Position numbers and translations under genes: made by a program. Shown piece by piece: positions 1-8,468 of a DNA stretch of 64,000 nt. Below the pieces are notes generated by a model. That model searched no databases. It saw only the letters and a list, made by a program, of their open reading frames with translations, and was not told the origin of the DNA. The number at the start of each line of letters is the position of its first letter. Position 1 is the first letter of the stretch. The stretch is from CBDFLD01 sp965249005 (lineage in GTDB: Bacteria; Acidobacteriota; UBA6911), in NCBI GenBank assembly GCA_965249005.1, contig CBDFLD010000023.1, positions 868,001 to 932,000 of the forward strand. Direction: 5' to 3'.

Positions 1-1010
1 CGTTCAGGTTCCGCGTGCTCCAAAGCGGAAACCACTTCCAGGGCGGCCAGGTAACCGGAGTAGCGCACAAACGGGTCCGCAGCTTGAATTGCAACGAGAA
101 AAGCGACAAAAGACGCCTCATCTTCGCGGGCAAAGCCGAGCAAGTGGGCACTTTCGTGTGCGATGCTCGCGGGCAGGCTCGAAAGCGGTTGCTCGGCGTT
201 GAAATTCACCTCCGCCGTGAACGGGGAATAGATCCCCGAGATTCCCAAGAAGCTCATGAGGCGGGAAAAATAGAGCGGTTTCGGCACACCGACGGTCCCC
301 AGTCGAACCTGGCCTAGCCGAACACTGGATTGAATTGAAGCCTTGAGAGACTCGCACAGAGAGAGCAAATCCCTTGTCCCTCGTTGGTTTTGTGCATCCC
401 TGCGCTCGCCTGCTGGATCTATCTCCGGATCAATCGCTCCCGAATCATCGCGCAGATGGGAGAGCGAATAGTTACGGTTGGTTTCCGAGACGATCCACGA
501 GCTGATCCGAGTCAGCTCGTTTGTGCTCGGGGCTCGCGTTTGAAGTCCCCAGGTTTCTGCCAAAGAGGGTCTCTGGTAGTTGAAGCCCCAGAGAGTCATA
601 AAGAGGAACGAACCGACTGCGACGATCCACAGAGCACCTCGCAGAGCTCGAGACAGCAAGCGCCATCGGCGTTGGGGGTAACGATAGAGGTAGGGAAGTC
701 GGGCGGCCATCGCAGCGCCGAGGCAGAGAAGAAAAGACACCAAAGCAACCTCGGCGATCGAAAACGCGACCTTCGCGCTGATGAGCGTCAGAGCGCGAGC
801 CAGATGCGGATACATCCGCTGGCCATAGTATTCCTCGGTCAAGTTTGGGTGCCGGGCGGCGAGCTCTTGGAGGATTCCGACGGCGCAAAGTAGTGCAAGC
901 GGAACGATCCATTGCCATCGGCGGGCTTTGACTGGGCGTCCGAGCGCTGGCACTTGTTTGCTCGTCCCCCGTGGAGTCGGTTGCGCGGGAAACCTCCATT
1001 CGAGACTCAT
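1..1010 (-). CDS. DUF3810-family membrane protein (3' part cut off by window edge)
   Basis: The minus-strand frame starting at the ATG at 1010 stays open for 336 codons and runs off the left edge, so the C-terminus is missing. Hydrophobic segments lie near residues 34-48, 80-103 and 120-135, after a basic N-terminus. Residues 285-289 read HESAH in the context SIAHESAHLLGFARE, which is the HExxH-like signature of DUF3810 proteins and suggests a membrane-bound metallopeptidase-like fold. The start is chosen because the ATG opens directly before the hydrophobic segment and abuts the promoter region of the divergent dksA-like gene. Family assignment is from recognised motifs; no reaction is known for the family. 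Confidence 0.72.
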   Translation of the reverse strand, partial: MSLEWRFPAQPTPRGTSKQVPALGRPVKARRWQWIVPLALLCAVGILQELAARHPNLTEEYYGQRMYPHLARALTLISAKVAFSIAEVALVSFLLCLGAAMAARLPYLYRYPQRRWRLLSRALRGALWIVAVGSFLFMTLWGFNYQRPSLAETWGLQTRAPSTNELTRISSWIVSETNRNYSLSHLRDDSGAIDPEIDPAGERRDAQNQRGTRDLLSLCESLKASIQSSVRLGQVRLGTVGVPKPLYFSRLMSFLGISGIYSPFTAEVNFNAEQPLSSLPASIAHESAHLLGFAREDEASFVAFLVAIQAADPFVRYSGYLAALEVVSALEHAEPE

Positions 1011-1091
1011 AACAATTTATACTAAGCTAAAAATAACGTATACTACTTGTTTTTCCGAAAAGTGAAATTGTGACGTTTCATCGGTGGTAGT

Positions 1092-1436
1092 ATGAGAAAA
1101 ACCGAGCTCAAAAAATTTCGGACGATTCTGGAAGGTAAGCGGGATGCGATCCTCGATTCGTCTGAAAGCAAGAAGACCCATTGGGACAACATGGGCAATA
1201 CGCGGCAGGGGGACTTTGTCGATCAGGCGAGCGATGACAATGAAGTCCACGTCAATATCCGATTGCTCCAGACGGATGCCAAGCTCTTCCGGGCGATCGA
1301 GGCCGCTATCCAACGAATTGCCGATGGAGAATACGGCATCTGTACCTCCTGTGAAGAGGACATCAGCGTGCCTCGCTTGAAGGCGGTACCGTGGACGTCC
1401 TTATGCATACGTTGCAAGGAAAAGAAGACGGCCTGA
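1092..1436 (+). CDS. DksA/TraR-type C4 zinc-finger regulator
   Basis: This 114-residue protein has the DksA/TraR architecture: an N-terminal helical region (residues 1-75) and a C-terminal four-cysteine zinc finger with C84, C87, C105 and C108 in the context YGICTSCEEDI and LCIRCKEK. The family binds the RNA polymerase secondary channel and modulates initiation, often together with ppGpp. It is shorter than E. coli DksA (151 residues) and matches the short DksA/TraR class seen in many phyla. AT-rich TATACT-like boxes at about 1018 and 1039 make a plausible divergent promoter with the DUF3810 gene. The gene is followed directly by tandem copies of a diverged version of its own 3' end. Confidence 0.85.
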   Translation: MRKTELKKFRTILEGKRDAILDSSESKKTHWDNMGNTRQGDFVDQASDDNEVHVNIRLLQTDAKLFRAIEAAIQRIADGEYGICTSCEEDISVPRLKAVPWTSLCIRCKEKKTA

Positions 1437-1568
1437 TTTCTCCCTTGAAGGCCGTTCCTTGGACTGTGTATCAGTTGCAGGGAAAAAAGTCGGCCTGATT
1501 TCTCCCTTGAAGGCCGTTCCTTGGACTGTGTATCAGTTGCAGGGAAAAAAGTCGGCCTGATTTCTCCC
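1433..1568 (+). repeat. 62-bp tandem repeat derived from a dksA/traR 3' end
   Basis: Two identical 62-bp units occupy 1433-1494 and 1495-1556, and a 12-base start of a third follows at 1557-1568. Each unit contains a diverged version of the upstream gene's last codons, readable as LKAVPWT...GKKSA plus stop, so the coding tail with its stop codon has been copied downstream. Relative to the intact gene each unit has lost a few bases across the zinc-finger cysteines and is probably not functional. Confidence 0.9.
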
Positions 1569-1585
1569 TGGTTCTGCGCGCAAAC

Positions 1586-1612
1586 AGGCGTCCTTGCCAG
1601 GGACGCCTTTTT
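1586..1612 (+). terminator. Rho-independent terminator
   Basis: AGGCGTCC (1586-1593) pairs perfectly with GGACGCCT (1601-1608) across a 7-base loop, followed by a run of T to 1612. It terminates the dksA-like transcript just before the cobalamin adenosyltransferase gene. Confidence 0.85.
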
Positions 1613-1630
1613 CATTTGTCGGAGGCATTC

Positions 1631-2188
1631 TTGGCGCGGATCTACACCAAGACCGGCGACGACGGAACCACCGGTCTGATCGGCGGCAACCGCGTCGGCA
1701 AGGACGCTCCACGCATCCAGGCATACGGTGCCGTGGATGAGCTCAATGCTGTTTTGGGCGTTGTTCGGAGCCACGCTCTCCCGGAGGACCTGGATCGGCT
1801 ACTGTATCGGATCCAGGATCATCTCTTTACAATCGGCGGAGAACTGGCCCTACCGGACGGAGCTGAGAGATCCGACTGGGGCATCCCCGCCTTGACGGAG
1901 GATGACACGCGCGAGCTGGAGCGGGCGATTGATTCCACCGAGCAAGAGATGGAACCTCTGCAACAGTTCCTGCTTCCAGGAGGCAGCCAGCCGGGGGCGC
2001 TTTTACACTTTGCTCGTACCGTCGCGCGACGTGCGGAACGTTGGTGTGTTGGTCTCTCGAAGGCCGAAGAAGTGGACCCTCGAGCGATAGAGTATCTGAA
2101 TCGTCTTTCAGATCTCTGCTTTGTCCTGGCTCGGCACCTGAACCAGCAGCATCGTGTTCCCGAAGCTAACCCGTCGTTCGGGAAGTGA
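1631..2188 (+). CDS. PduO-type cob(I)alamin adenosyltransferase
   Basis: The product (185 residues) transfers the adenosyl group of ATP to cob(I)alamin to make adenosylcobalamin in the cytoplasm. It begins with the family hallmark IYTKTGDDGTTGL, followed by RIQAYGAVDELNA, the C-terminal RTVARRAER helix and YLNRLSDLCFVLAR, all typical of PduO/EutT-like trimers. An upstream TTG at 1616 is open in frame, but the GGAGG at 1621-1625 sits five bases before the TTG at 1631, and the family starts right before RIYTK, so 1631 is preferred. The gene stands alone; no cobalamin riboswitch is visible upstream. Confidence 0.92.
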   Translation: MARIYTKTGDDGTTGLIGGNRVGKDAPRIQAYGAVDELNAVLGVVRSHALPEDLDRLLYRIQDHLFTIGGELALPDGAERSDWGIPALTEDDTRELERAIDSTEQEMEPLQQFLLPGGSQPGALLHFARTVARRAERWCVGLSKAEEVDPRAIEYLNRLSDLCFVLARHLNQQHRVPEANPSFGK

Positions 2189-2317
2189 GAATCCGTTTTG
2201 TCTGTTTGGGCCATTCCGGGCCTCGAATGCGGTTGCAAGGGGTCTATGGGCTAACATACAATTCAGGCTTCGACCTGATGGGTCGACGGGGTTGAAGAAC
2301 TCTTCAAGAGGCACCCA

Positions 2318-2524
2318 ATGTTCTTTTGTGTTTGTACCGAGTGCGGTCGCAGCCAATCCTATGTAGGACCTGAAGATAACCGCTGCCCGGCTTGCTGGGG
2401 ACAGACGAGCCTCCATTGTCCTCACTGCAGCACGTACTTCAAGCAGAAGCCTTCCAAGAGCTGTCCCTACTGCAAAGCCTCTTTCGTCAAACCGCCCCCG
2501 CCTGCCGCAAGACCTTCGGCTTGA
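2318..2524 (+). CDS. Small zinc-ribbon protein
   Basis: This 68-residue cysteine-rich protein contains four paired-cysteine knuckles (CTEC, CPAC, CPHC, CPYC), enough to bind two zinc ions. The C-terminus is Pro/Ala-rich (KPPPPAARPSA). A possible AAGAGG ribosome-binding site lies seven bases before the ATG. Its function is unknown; zinc-ribbon proteins of this size may act in nucleic-acid or protein binding. It is likely a real gene because the cysteine spacing is regular and the frame is otherwise unexplained. Confidence 0.6.
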   Translation: MFFCVCTECGRSQSYVGPEDNRCPACWGQTSLHCPHCSTYFKQKPSKSCPYCKASFVKPPPPAARPSA

Positions 2525-2556
2525 CCATCGGAGGAGTATGCGTGGTGTGATGAGAG

Positions 2557-2715
2557 GTGGCAATACACGGCATATCGTATGGGTCGCTCTTCGGACGCTC
2601 GCTTGGGGCTGCGGACAAAAAGGAACCAAGCTGCAGAAGTGAGCACACTCCAATCGTCCGAGAGTATCTCGATGCGGTGCAGGACATACTGGCTCAGAGA
2701 CGATTCCGACGCTGA
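2557..2715 (+). CDS. Possible small protein (52 aa), unsupported by homology
   Basis: A GTG-started frame of 52 codons lies in the otherwise empty gap before the convergent VWFA gene. Its C-terminus (IVREYLDAVQDILAQRR) looks like an amphipathic helix. There is no good ribosome-binding site and I recognise no family, so this is a weak call. Confidence 0.22.
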   Translation: MAIHGISYGSLFGRSLGAADKKEPSCRSEHTPIVREYLDAVQDILAQRRFRR

Positions 2716-2760
2716 TAAAAAAAGAGACCATGGGACCGAGGCCAAAATGACACGCGCGGT

Positions 2761-3792
2761 CTACTTACCATCTTTGGGAGCGTAGTAGCCCTTCTTGGTA
2801 CGGGCCACGAGGCCTTTTTCCTTCATCTTGATCTTTACCTTGCGGAATTTCCCGTCGCGTTTTTGGTTGCTCGAGTAGTAGCCGATGCTGTATTGGCTGG
2901 ACAATTCGCGGGCGACCGACGCAAACGCCGATCCCAGGTCTTGCATCTTCATGGCGTCGAAGACTTTGCCCCCGGCGTTGGCGGCCAGCTCGCGCAGATA
3001 AGCTTTTCCCCTTGCATGCTCGTGGCGAGAAGCGCCGCCGCGTCGCGGTCCGTAGACGGGAGGGCCGAGGACGACGGTTGGTCCCGGCATCGGTATGCCG
3101 CCGGCGGTCGGGATGGTACTCCTCTGGTACGGATCGCGCGAGGTATCGAAATAGATCGCATAGATCGCCGCCCGAGTCTCCTTGGCCAGCTCCAGCGTTT
3201 CCTTTCTGGACACGAGGTGACTTGCCGTATCGACGCCATCGGTAAAGACAACGAGGGCTTTCCGTTCCTCCACCGGCTTGAGCACTTCTTCCAAGCTCAG
3301 CCATACGGCCTCGTAAAGCACGGTACTCCCGCCGGGGCGGGTTTCTTTGATCCCGCGGGCGTTTCGATCTCGGTCAAAACTGAAATCTTCGTGCAGGGAG
3401 ACGGTTTTGGAGAACGACAGCACGGCGACCGAATCACCCGGGTGGAGTAAATTGACGAACCGGATAGACTCGTTTTGAAAGCGTGCCAGTCGTTGTTCCG
3501 TGCTTCCACTCGTGTCGAGAAGCAGCGCGACGGAGATCGGTTGTTCCGTGGGCGCGAAGCCGACGATCTGCTGCTCGACACCGTTCTCGAAAACGGTAAA
3601 ATCTTCTTTTTCGAGATCGGTGACGTAGCGGCCCTCCTTCGTCATGACGACGGCAGGCAAGGAGACCATTTCTACCTGCACCCGTATGGCCCCCGGTTGC
3701 TGGTCCTTTTTCGACTGCGCCAAGAGCGATTCCACACCGCCGCTGGCCTGAATCAGGATGGCGAGTAGGACAATCGGAAGTAGCCGTTGCAT
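2761..3792 (-). CDS. Secreted VWFA-domain protein (acidobacterial type)
   Basis: The 343-residue product starts with a signal peptide (residues 1-25, hydrophobic core LLPIVLLAILI). A beta-rich segment with VTDLEKEDFTVFENG follows, then a von Willebrand A domain with the MIDAS motif DTSGS (in LLLDTSGSTEQRL) and FTDGVDTAS. This organisation matches the VWFA-related family common in Acidobacteria. The basic C-terminal part (RKVKIKMKEKGLVARTKKGYYAP) is also typical. It is predicted to act outside the cytoplasm in metal-dependent protein binding; the partner is unknown. It is monocistronic and convergent with the upstream small genes. Confidence 0.85.
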   Translation of the reverse strand: MQRLLPIVLLAILIQASGGVESLLAQSKKDQQPGAIRVQVEMVSLPAVVMTKEGRYVTDLEKEDFTVFENGVEQQIVGFAPTEQPISVALLLDTSGSTEQRLARFQNESIRFVNLLHPGDSVAVLSFSKTVSLHEDFSFDRDRNARGIKETRPGGSTVLYEAVWLSLEEVLKPVEERKALVVFTDGVDTASHLVSRKETLELAKETRAAIYAIYFDTSRDPYQRSTIPTAGGIPMPGPTVVLGPPVYGPRRGGASRHEHARGKAYLRELAANAGGKVFDAMKMQDLGSAFASVARELSSQYSIGYYSSNQKRDGKFRKVKIKMKEKGLVARTKKGYYAPKDGK

Positions 3793-3874
3793 AAGCCCCC
3801 TTTTTGTAGAACCCTATTATAGGATGACATTACCGGCACTTTAGTTCGACAGATAACGACGTGAGGGAAAAAAA

Positions 3875-4564
3875 TTGGGTTCTCCAAAACTCGTTTTGAA
3901 ACAGGCAGAAATCGGACCGATGATGAACTTCATCTATCTTGTCGGCTGTTCGGAAACCGGCGAGGCTGCGGTGGTCGATCCCGCCTGGGATGTGCCGGCG
4001 GTCCTTCGCCTGGCCGAGGAATCGGAGCTGAAGATCCAACATATTCTGGTAACCCATGCGCATCCGGATCATATCAACGGGCTCGAGGAGTTGCTCGAGG
4101 CCACCGATGCCAGGGTTTACATGCACAGGGACGAGGTCGACTACATGAACGAGATCGCAGCTCGTGTTGGTGTCTCGACGGAATTCATGAAGCAGAGATC
4201 GGCAAATTTCAAGGCGATTTCCGGCGGTGAAAAGCTCCCCATCGGAAGCCTTTCGGTCCAATGTTTGCACACACCGGGGCATACCCCCGGCTCCCAGTGC
4301 TTCCTGGTCGAGGAAAGCCTTGTATCGGGGGATACTTTGTTCATCAATGCTTGTGGAAGGGTCGATCTGCCGGGCGGCGATCCGGAGAAAATGTGGCGGA
4401 GCCTCAACAAGACCCTGGCCGCGCTGGGGGACGAAACGATTCTCTATCCAGGACACAACTACGCCGATCGGCCCACCTCGACACTGGGAGAACAAAAAAA
4501 AGAGAATCCTTATATGCAGTTCACCTCAGTCGAACATTTCGTGCAGTCGTTCCGCGGGTTCTAG
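3875..4564 (+). CDS. MBL-fold hydrolase, glyoxalase II-like
   Basis: This 229-residue metallo-beta-lactamase-fold protein carries the metal-binding set THAHPDH (about residues 63-69), HTPGHTPGS, SGDTLF and PGHNY, the order seen in hydroxyacylglutathione hydrolase-like and persulfide-dioxygenase-like proteins. No signal peptide is present, so it is cytoplasmic. The TTG at 3875 is preceded by GTGAGGG with seven-base spacing. The substrate cannot be read from sequence. It lies upstream of a membrane protein and two ABC-type permeases in the same direction. Confidence 0.85.
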   Translation: MGSPKLVLKQAEIGPMMNFIYLVGCSETGEAAVVDPAWDVPAVLRLAEESELKIQHILVTHAHPDHINGLEELLEATDARVYMHRDEVDYMNEIAARVGVSTEFMKQRSANFKAISGGEKLPIGSLSVQCLHTPGHTPGSQCFLVEESLVSGDTLFINACGRVDLPGGDPEKMWRSLNKTLAALGDETILYPGHNYADRPTSTLGEQKKENPYMQFTSVEHFVQSFRGF

Positions 4565-4627
4565 CCGCGTTCCGCTCTGAAAAAGGTTGAAGGTGAAAAT
4601 CAGAAAATCGTAGGGGTGTCTTCGGGC

Positions 4628-5200
4628 ATGATCATGATTCTGGGTGCCGCGACGGTCGCCGGGGGCGCTTTTCTTTTCCTCTGGTACCGGATCGTAGTCT
4701 CGCTGCCGGTTCAAAAACGGCCGCGGTTCGTCCATACGCCGGCCTTCAAATGGGGAGTCCCGGCTCTGGCCGGAATGCTCTTTCTCGTGGGCTGCATATT
4801 GATGGCGCGGATAAGCGTGCGCTATGCCGTGGCGGCCGCGTCGATGTCTGGTTTGTTCGCATTCCTTCTGATCTACTTTGACCAGTACTCCGCCAACGCA
4901 CGGTTGATCTACGGCCATTACAAGGCAGTCCGGACGGAGAATCCCGATCTGGATGAGATCGAAGTCCTCTTTGAGACGGCAAGCTGGCGCTACCCCGATT
5001 GGGGGCACGACCGTCTGGTTGCAATGGTTGCGGACAAGGATATTCAGACGCTGATTCTGCTGATGCTCATCACCGAGAACAAGATCAATCCGCTAACCGA
5101 TTGGGATCTCTATCGTTCCCTGCAAACAAAAGTTCGCCGGCTGGTTGACGATCCCGGAGTGCTGCGGAGCTCGACTCATGCACGGCCCTCTGATTCGTAA
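4628..5200 (+). CDS. Membrane protein of unknown function
   Basis: Three hydrophobic segments near residues 2-20, 42-60 and 65-82 are followed by a soluble C-terminal half of about 100 residues rich in acidic and aromatic positions (ENPDLDEIEVLFETASWRYPDWGHDR). I recognise no family. The ATG at 4628 is preferred over an in-frame GTG at 4616 because AGGGG lies about 11 bases before it. The gene sits 17 bases before the first permease gene and is probably co-transcribed with the permeases. Confidence 0.6.
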   Translation: MIMILGAATVAGGAFLFLWYRIVVSLPVQKRPRFVHTPAFKWGVPALAGMLFLVGCILMARISVRYAVAAASMSGLFAFLLIYFDQYSANARLIYGHYKAVRTENPDLDEIEVLFETASWRYPDWGHDRLVAMVADKDIQTLILLMLITENKINPLTDWDLYRSLQTKVRRLVDDPGVLRSSTHARPSDS

Positions 5201-5217
5201 CCGAGGGAGACAGACTT

Positions 5218-6444
5218 TTGCGGATCCTGGAAGGAATCTTGATCGCCCTCGAGGCACTCTGGGCCAACAAGCTACGCACGGTCCTGACACTGCTGGGCAA
5301 CATCGTGGGGGTCATGTCGGTCATTGCCGTCGTCAGTATCATTGACGGTATGAACGCGTACATTCGCAACGAGGTCGCCGAAGAAGGAACCGGGGTGTTC
5401 CTTCTGCAGCGGATCAACGAGCTGGACATCCTCTCGGACTTCGACAAGTATCTGAAATCGCTTCACAATCCAAATATCACCCGGCGAGACCTGACCCGTC
5501 TACGGGAGCGTGTGACCATGGCCCGGTACATGGATGCGACACTATCCAGCCGCGCCGGCGCACGGTACGGCCGTCGGTATATTGAGGCGGTTTCGGTTTT
5601 GGGACGCTCCGAGAATTATCCTTTCATGGGAAAATGGGAGCTGAGCGACGGCAGGCACTTGTCGCTTCAAGAAATCCGCCGCAGCCGCAACGTGGCGGTG
5701 ATTGGTTCAGAAATCGCGAACCGTCTCTATCCCGGGGTGGACCCCGTCGGCAAGGACCTCAAGGTCGCAGGTATCAACAATCGTATCATTGGAGTGCTTC
5801 GCGAAAGGGCGGGTTCGTTTGGAAACAACCCCAACTTGCGGGTCGTCATTCCAATCTCCAGCTATCAAAAAATATTCGGCTCACAGCAGTCGCTGGAGGT
5901 CTACATCAAGGCCGCAGGCATGGAGTCGGTCGAGGAGTGCGTCAATCAAGTTCGAGTCACGATGCGCAGCTACAGACATCTGGGTCCGAAAGAGGAGGAC
6001 AATTTCGCCGTTATCACATCGGATAACTTGCTCGATCTCTGGGGCACCATCAGCCAGGGCATATTCGCCGCCTTGATCGGGATCGTGTCGATTAGCCTCG
6101 TTGTGGGCGGTATCGTCATCATGAACATCATGCTGGTATCGGTGACTGAGCGAACTCGTGAGATTGGCATTCGAAAAGCCCTGGGTGCGACCAGGACAAA
6201 TATCCTCTGGCAGTTCTTGGTGGAGGCGATCACGCTGTCCGGTGTCGGAGGCATGATCGGTATCGCGTGCGGATTTGCCAGCGCCTTTTTGGTTGCTTAT
6301 TTCTCTCCCCTTCCCTATGCGATAAAGGTTTGGTCTATCGCGGCGGGTCTCGGCGTGACCTTCGTGGTCGGTGTTTTCTTTGGCATGTATCCGGCCGTGC
6401 AAGCTGCGCGGCTCGATCCGATCGAGGCACTGCGCTATGAATAG
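5218..6444 (+). CDS. MacB/FtsX-type ABC transporter permease (first of pair)
   Basis: This 408-residue protein has the MacB-PCD/FtsX layout: an N-terminal transmembrane segment (ANKLRTVLTLLGNIVGVMSV), a large periplasmic domain to about residue 275, and three C-terminal transmembrane helices with the family signature VTERTREIGIRKALGATR. Such permeases drive mechanotransmission-type export or lipoprotein handling when paired with an ATPase. The TTG start has AGGGAG eight bases upstream. No ATP-binding subunit is encoded next to it, so it must use one encoded elsewhere. Its stop overlaps the next permease gene. Confidence 0.87.
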   Translation: MRILEGILIALEALWANKLRTVLTLLGNIVGVMSVIAVVSIIDGMNAYIRNEVAEEGTGVFLLQRINELDILSDFDKYLKSLHNPNITRRDLTRLRERVTMARYMDATLSSRAGARYGRRYIEAVSVLGRSENYPFMGKWELSDGRHLSLQEIRRSRNVAVIGSEIANRLYPGVDPVGKDLKVAGINNRIIGVLRERAGSFGNNPNLRVVIPISSYQKIFGSQQSLEVYIKAAGMESVEECVNQVRVTMRSYRHLGPKEEDNFAVITSDNLLDLWGTISQGIFAALIGIVSISLVVGGIVIMNIMLVSVTERTREIGIRKALGATRTNILWQFLVEAITLSGVGGMIGIACGFASAFLVAYFSPLPYAIKVWSIAAGLGVTFVVGVFFGMYPAVQAARLDPIEALRYE

Positions 6445-7690
6445 TCACAGGGGAAAAACCCTGGTCATGGAGAACTTCTGGATTGCGCTCGAGGTCATTC
6501 AAACACACAAGATGAGAAGTTGCCTCATTGTGCTGGGCGTTGGGATTGGCGTTGCGTCTCTGATGGGAATGGTTTCCATTTTACTGGGGCTGGGTCAGCA
6601 GATTACCGAGGACATCTCGTCCTCGGAACAAACCGTGGTTGGGGTGATGAAGGTCGATTTTATGATGGGCGGATTCCTGGATGAGTCTCAACGCATGCGT
6701 CGAGAACTGAGCGAAGACGATGCCAAGGCTATCCGCGACAATGCCGTTTCGCTTCACCATGTTAGCTACCATATCGAGCCGCAGATGCGGTTCTACACGC
6801 TGCGTTATGACAAAGAGAAGAGTCGAATGATCCAGGTGGTTGGAAGTCAACCCGGATTGTTGCATCTCTGGAGCCTGGACCTGGAAGAAGGACGCATGTT
6901 TACCGAGGAGGAAGTCCGGCGCCGGGAGAAGGTGATCGTGTTGGGATATAGCCCGCGCCGGGATCTGTTTCCTAGTGTGGATCCCATTGGCAAGAAAGTT
7001 CGTATCGATGCGAATCAGTACACTGTCATCGGAACTTTTGAAGAACGGAAGACGCTGTTTGGAAGCCTTGGCGAAAACTTTGCGTTGCTCCCGTACTCGA
7101 CCTTCCTGATCGATCTGTGGAAGGAATCCGATTATCGACACATCTTCGCCGCCGTCCGGCCGGGATTTCGTGTGGAGGAGGCGGAGCAGGAGCTGACTCG
7201 AATCGTGCGCATCCAGAGAGGTCTCAAGGCCGATCAAGACAATGATTTCGATCTTTTTACGTCGGATGCCATCACGGAGTTTCTGGACCGCGTTACCGGA
7301 CCTATTGCCTTGATTTTGGCTACGATATCGTCGATCGGCCTCTTGGTGGGTGGGATCGGGGTCATGAACATGATGCTCGTATCGGTGACCGAGCGCACCG
7401 GTGAGATTGGCATCCGGAAGGCCATGGGGGCGACGCGGCGGGACATTCTCTGGCAGTTCTTGATTGAAGCGGGAACTCTGACCGGGATCGGAGGTGTTCT
7501 CGGCACGGGACTCGGAGTGGCAGGAGCCATCCTTGTCTCGAGACTCACCGGGCTCCCTGCCTCACTATCTCTGTACTATCTAACCATCGCGGTCCTTTTC
7601 TCTATCGGCATCGGAGTCTTCTTCGGGCTGTATCCAGCAAACCGCGCGTCCAAGTTGTCCCCGGTGGAGGCAATGGGGTACGCGAAGTGA
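6437..7690 (+). CDS. MacB/FtsX-type ABC transporter permease (second of pair)
   Basis: This is a paralogue of the preceding gene (about 417 residues) with the same plan: an N-terminal membrane helix, a periplasmic domain and a C-terminal FtsX domain with VTERTGEIGIRKAMGATRR. The ATG at 6437 overlaps the previous stop codon, suggesting translational coupling and a heteromeric permease. An in-frame ATG at 6467 (giving MENFWIALEV) aligns better with the first permease's N-terminus and is an alternative start. No ATPase is linked. Confidence 0.85.
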   Translation: MNSHRGKTLVMENFWIALEVIQTHKMRSCLIVLGVGIGVASLMGMVSILLGLGQQITEDISSSEQTVVGVMKVDFMMGGFLDESQRMRRELSEDDAKAIRDNAVSLHHVSYHIEPQMRFYTLRYDKEKSRMIQVVGSQPGLLHLWSLDLEEGRMFTEEEVRRREKVIVLGYSPRRDLFPSVDPIGKKVRIDANQYTVIGTFEERKTLFGSLGENFALLPYSTFLIDLWKESDYRHIFAAVRPGFRVEEAEQELTRIVRIQRGLKADQDNDFDLFTSDAITEFLDRVTGPIALILATISSIGLLVGGIGVMNMMLVSVTERTGEIGIRKAMGATRRDILWQFLIEAGTLTGIGGVLGTGLGVAGAILVSRLTGLPASLSLYYLTIAVLFSIGIGVFFGLYPANRASKLSPVEAMGYAK

Positions 7691-7883
7691 CCCTGGCAGT
7701 GTTGAAGCCGTTAGCGGGCTCCGGCACTCTTAAAAAGAAATTCAGCAACTTTATCCGCCCAACCCGATCTAATAGGTATAGGAGTGGGTTTTTCCGTGGT
7801 GGGGTTCCGCAAGGGTGGCGGCGCCCAGTAGGCACCGGGGGCACGGTAAACTGCTAGTGACCCGAAAGCGGAGGAAAAGAGGA

Positions 7884-8162
7884 ATGATCACACACGAACT
7901 GATGCGAGAGCTGTTGAGCGACAGTCTGACGGACATTCAGGATATTGCGGAGTTCGTGCCCAACGAGATTGTATACAAGGCCCTGGTTATCCGTGAATTC
8001 ATGAAGGAGAATGCGATCGAGGACACACGGCAGGGAATTCGCCAATTCTATGCCTTTGAGCGCGAGCGACTCAAAGAACTCGGCATGCTGGATGCTGCCC
8101 CACCCAAGAGCTCCTCTAGCCCAAACGGAACCTCTCTACCCAAACGGAACCTCTCTAACTGA
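7884..8162 (+). CDS. Small uncharacterised protein with duplicated 3' end
   Basis: This 92-residue protein is mostly helical and acidic (LLSDSLTDIQDIAEFVPNE), with no recognised family. The ATG at 7884 has a GAGG/AGAGG-rich Shine-Dalgarno region. The last 13 codons are Ser/Asn/Pro-rich and encoded by a 19-bp direct duplication (8120-8138 and 8139-8157) that shifts frame and so redefines the stop codon. It stands between the permease pair and the RND operon. Confidence 0.55.
   Translation: MITHELMRELLSDSLTDIQDIAEFVPNEIVYKALVIREFMKENAIEDTRQGIRQFYAFERERLKELGMLDAAPPKSSSSPNGTSLPKRNLSN
8120..8157 (+). repeat. 19-bp tandem duplication at gene 3' end
   Basis: The unit CCCAAACGGAACCTCTCTA occurs twice without interruption, spanning the last codons of the small gene. 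Because 19 is not a multiple of three, the second copy is read in a different frame. Confidence 0.95.
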
Positions 8163-8468
8163 GTAAACCACCGGAGGGGTTTTGCTCCACCGCGGTTACA
8201 AATCCCCAACAGCAACACCCCGCATCACATCTCGTCTCGTTGGTCTATTCGCACTGCGCCGCGTCTGAGCTGCCGTGGGCTGTGCACATAATGGCAGGCA
8301 CATGGCCGAGTATTCAGATACAGCTGGATGCGGAAGGCAGGTGGCTCCAACAACGCCTTGCCTTGTTTTTCGCGAATTAAAGATTTCCTCCTTTCGATTG
8401 CCCTCCTCGTGATGCAGAATTCAACCTACCAACACGGGTATTTCAGTCCTTGGATAAGAGGTGAGTCA
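8163..8468. other. Intergenic gap upstream of RND operon
   Basis: This stretch of 306 bases has no supported gene. The RND reading frame extends upstream to 8328, but the only convincing ribosome-binding site (AGAGGTGAG) precedes 8469. A TTGTTTTTCGCGAATTAAAG stretch near 8364 is AT-rich and could hold the operon promoter, but I cannot assign boxes with confidence. Confidence 0.4.
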
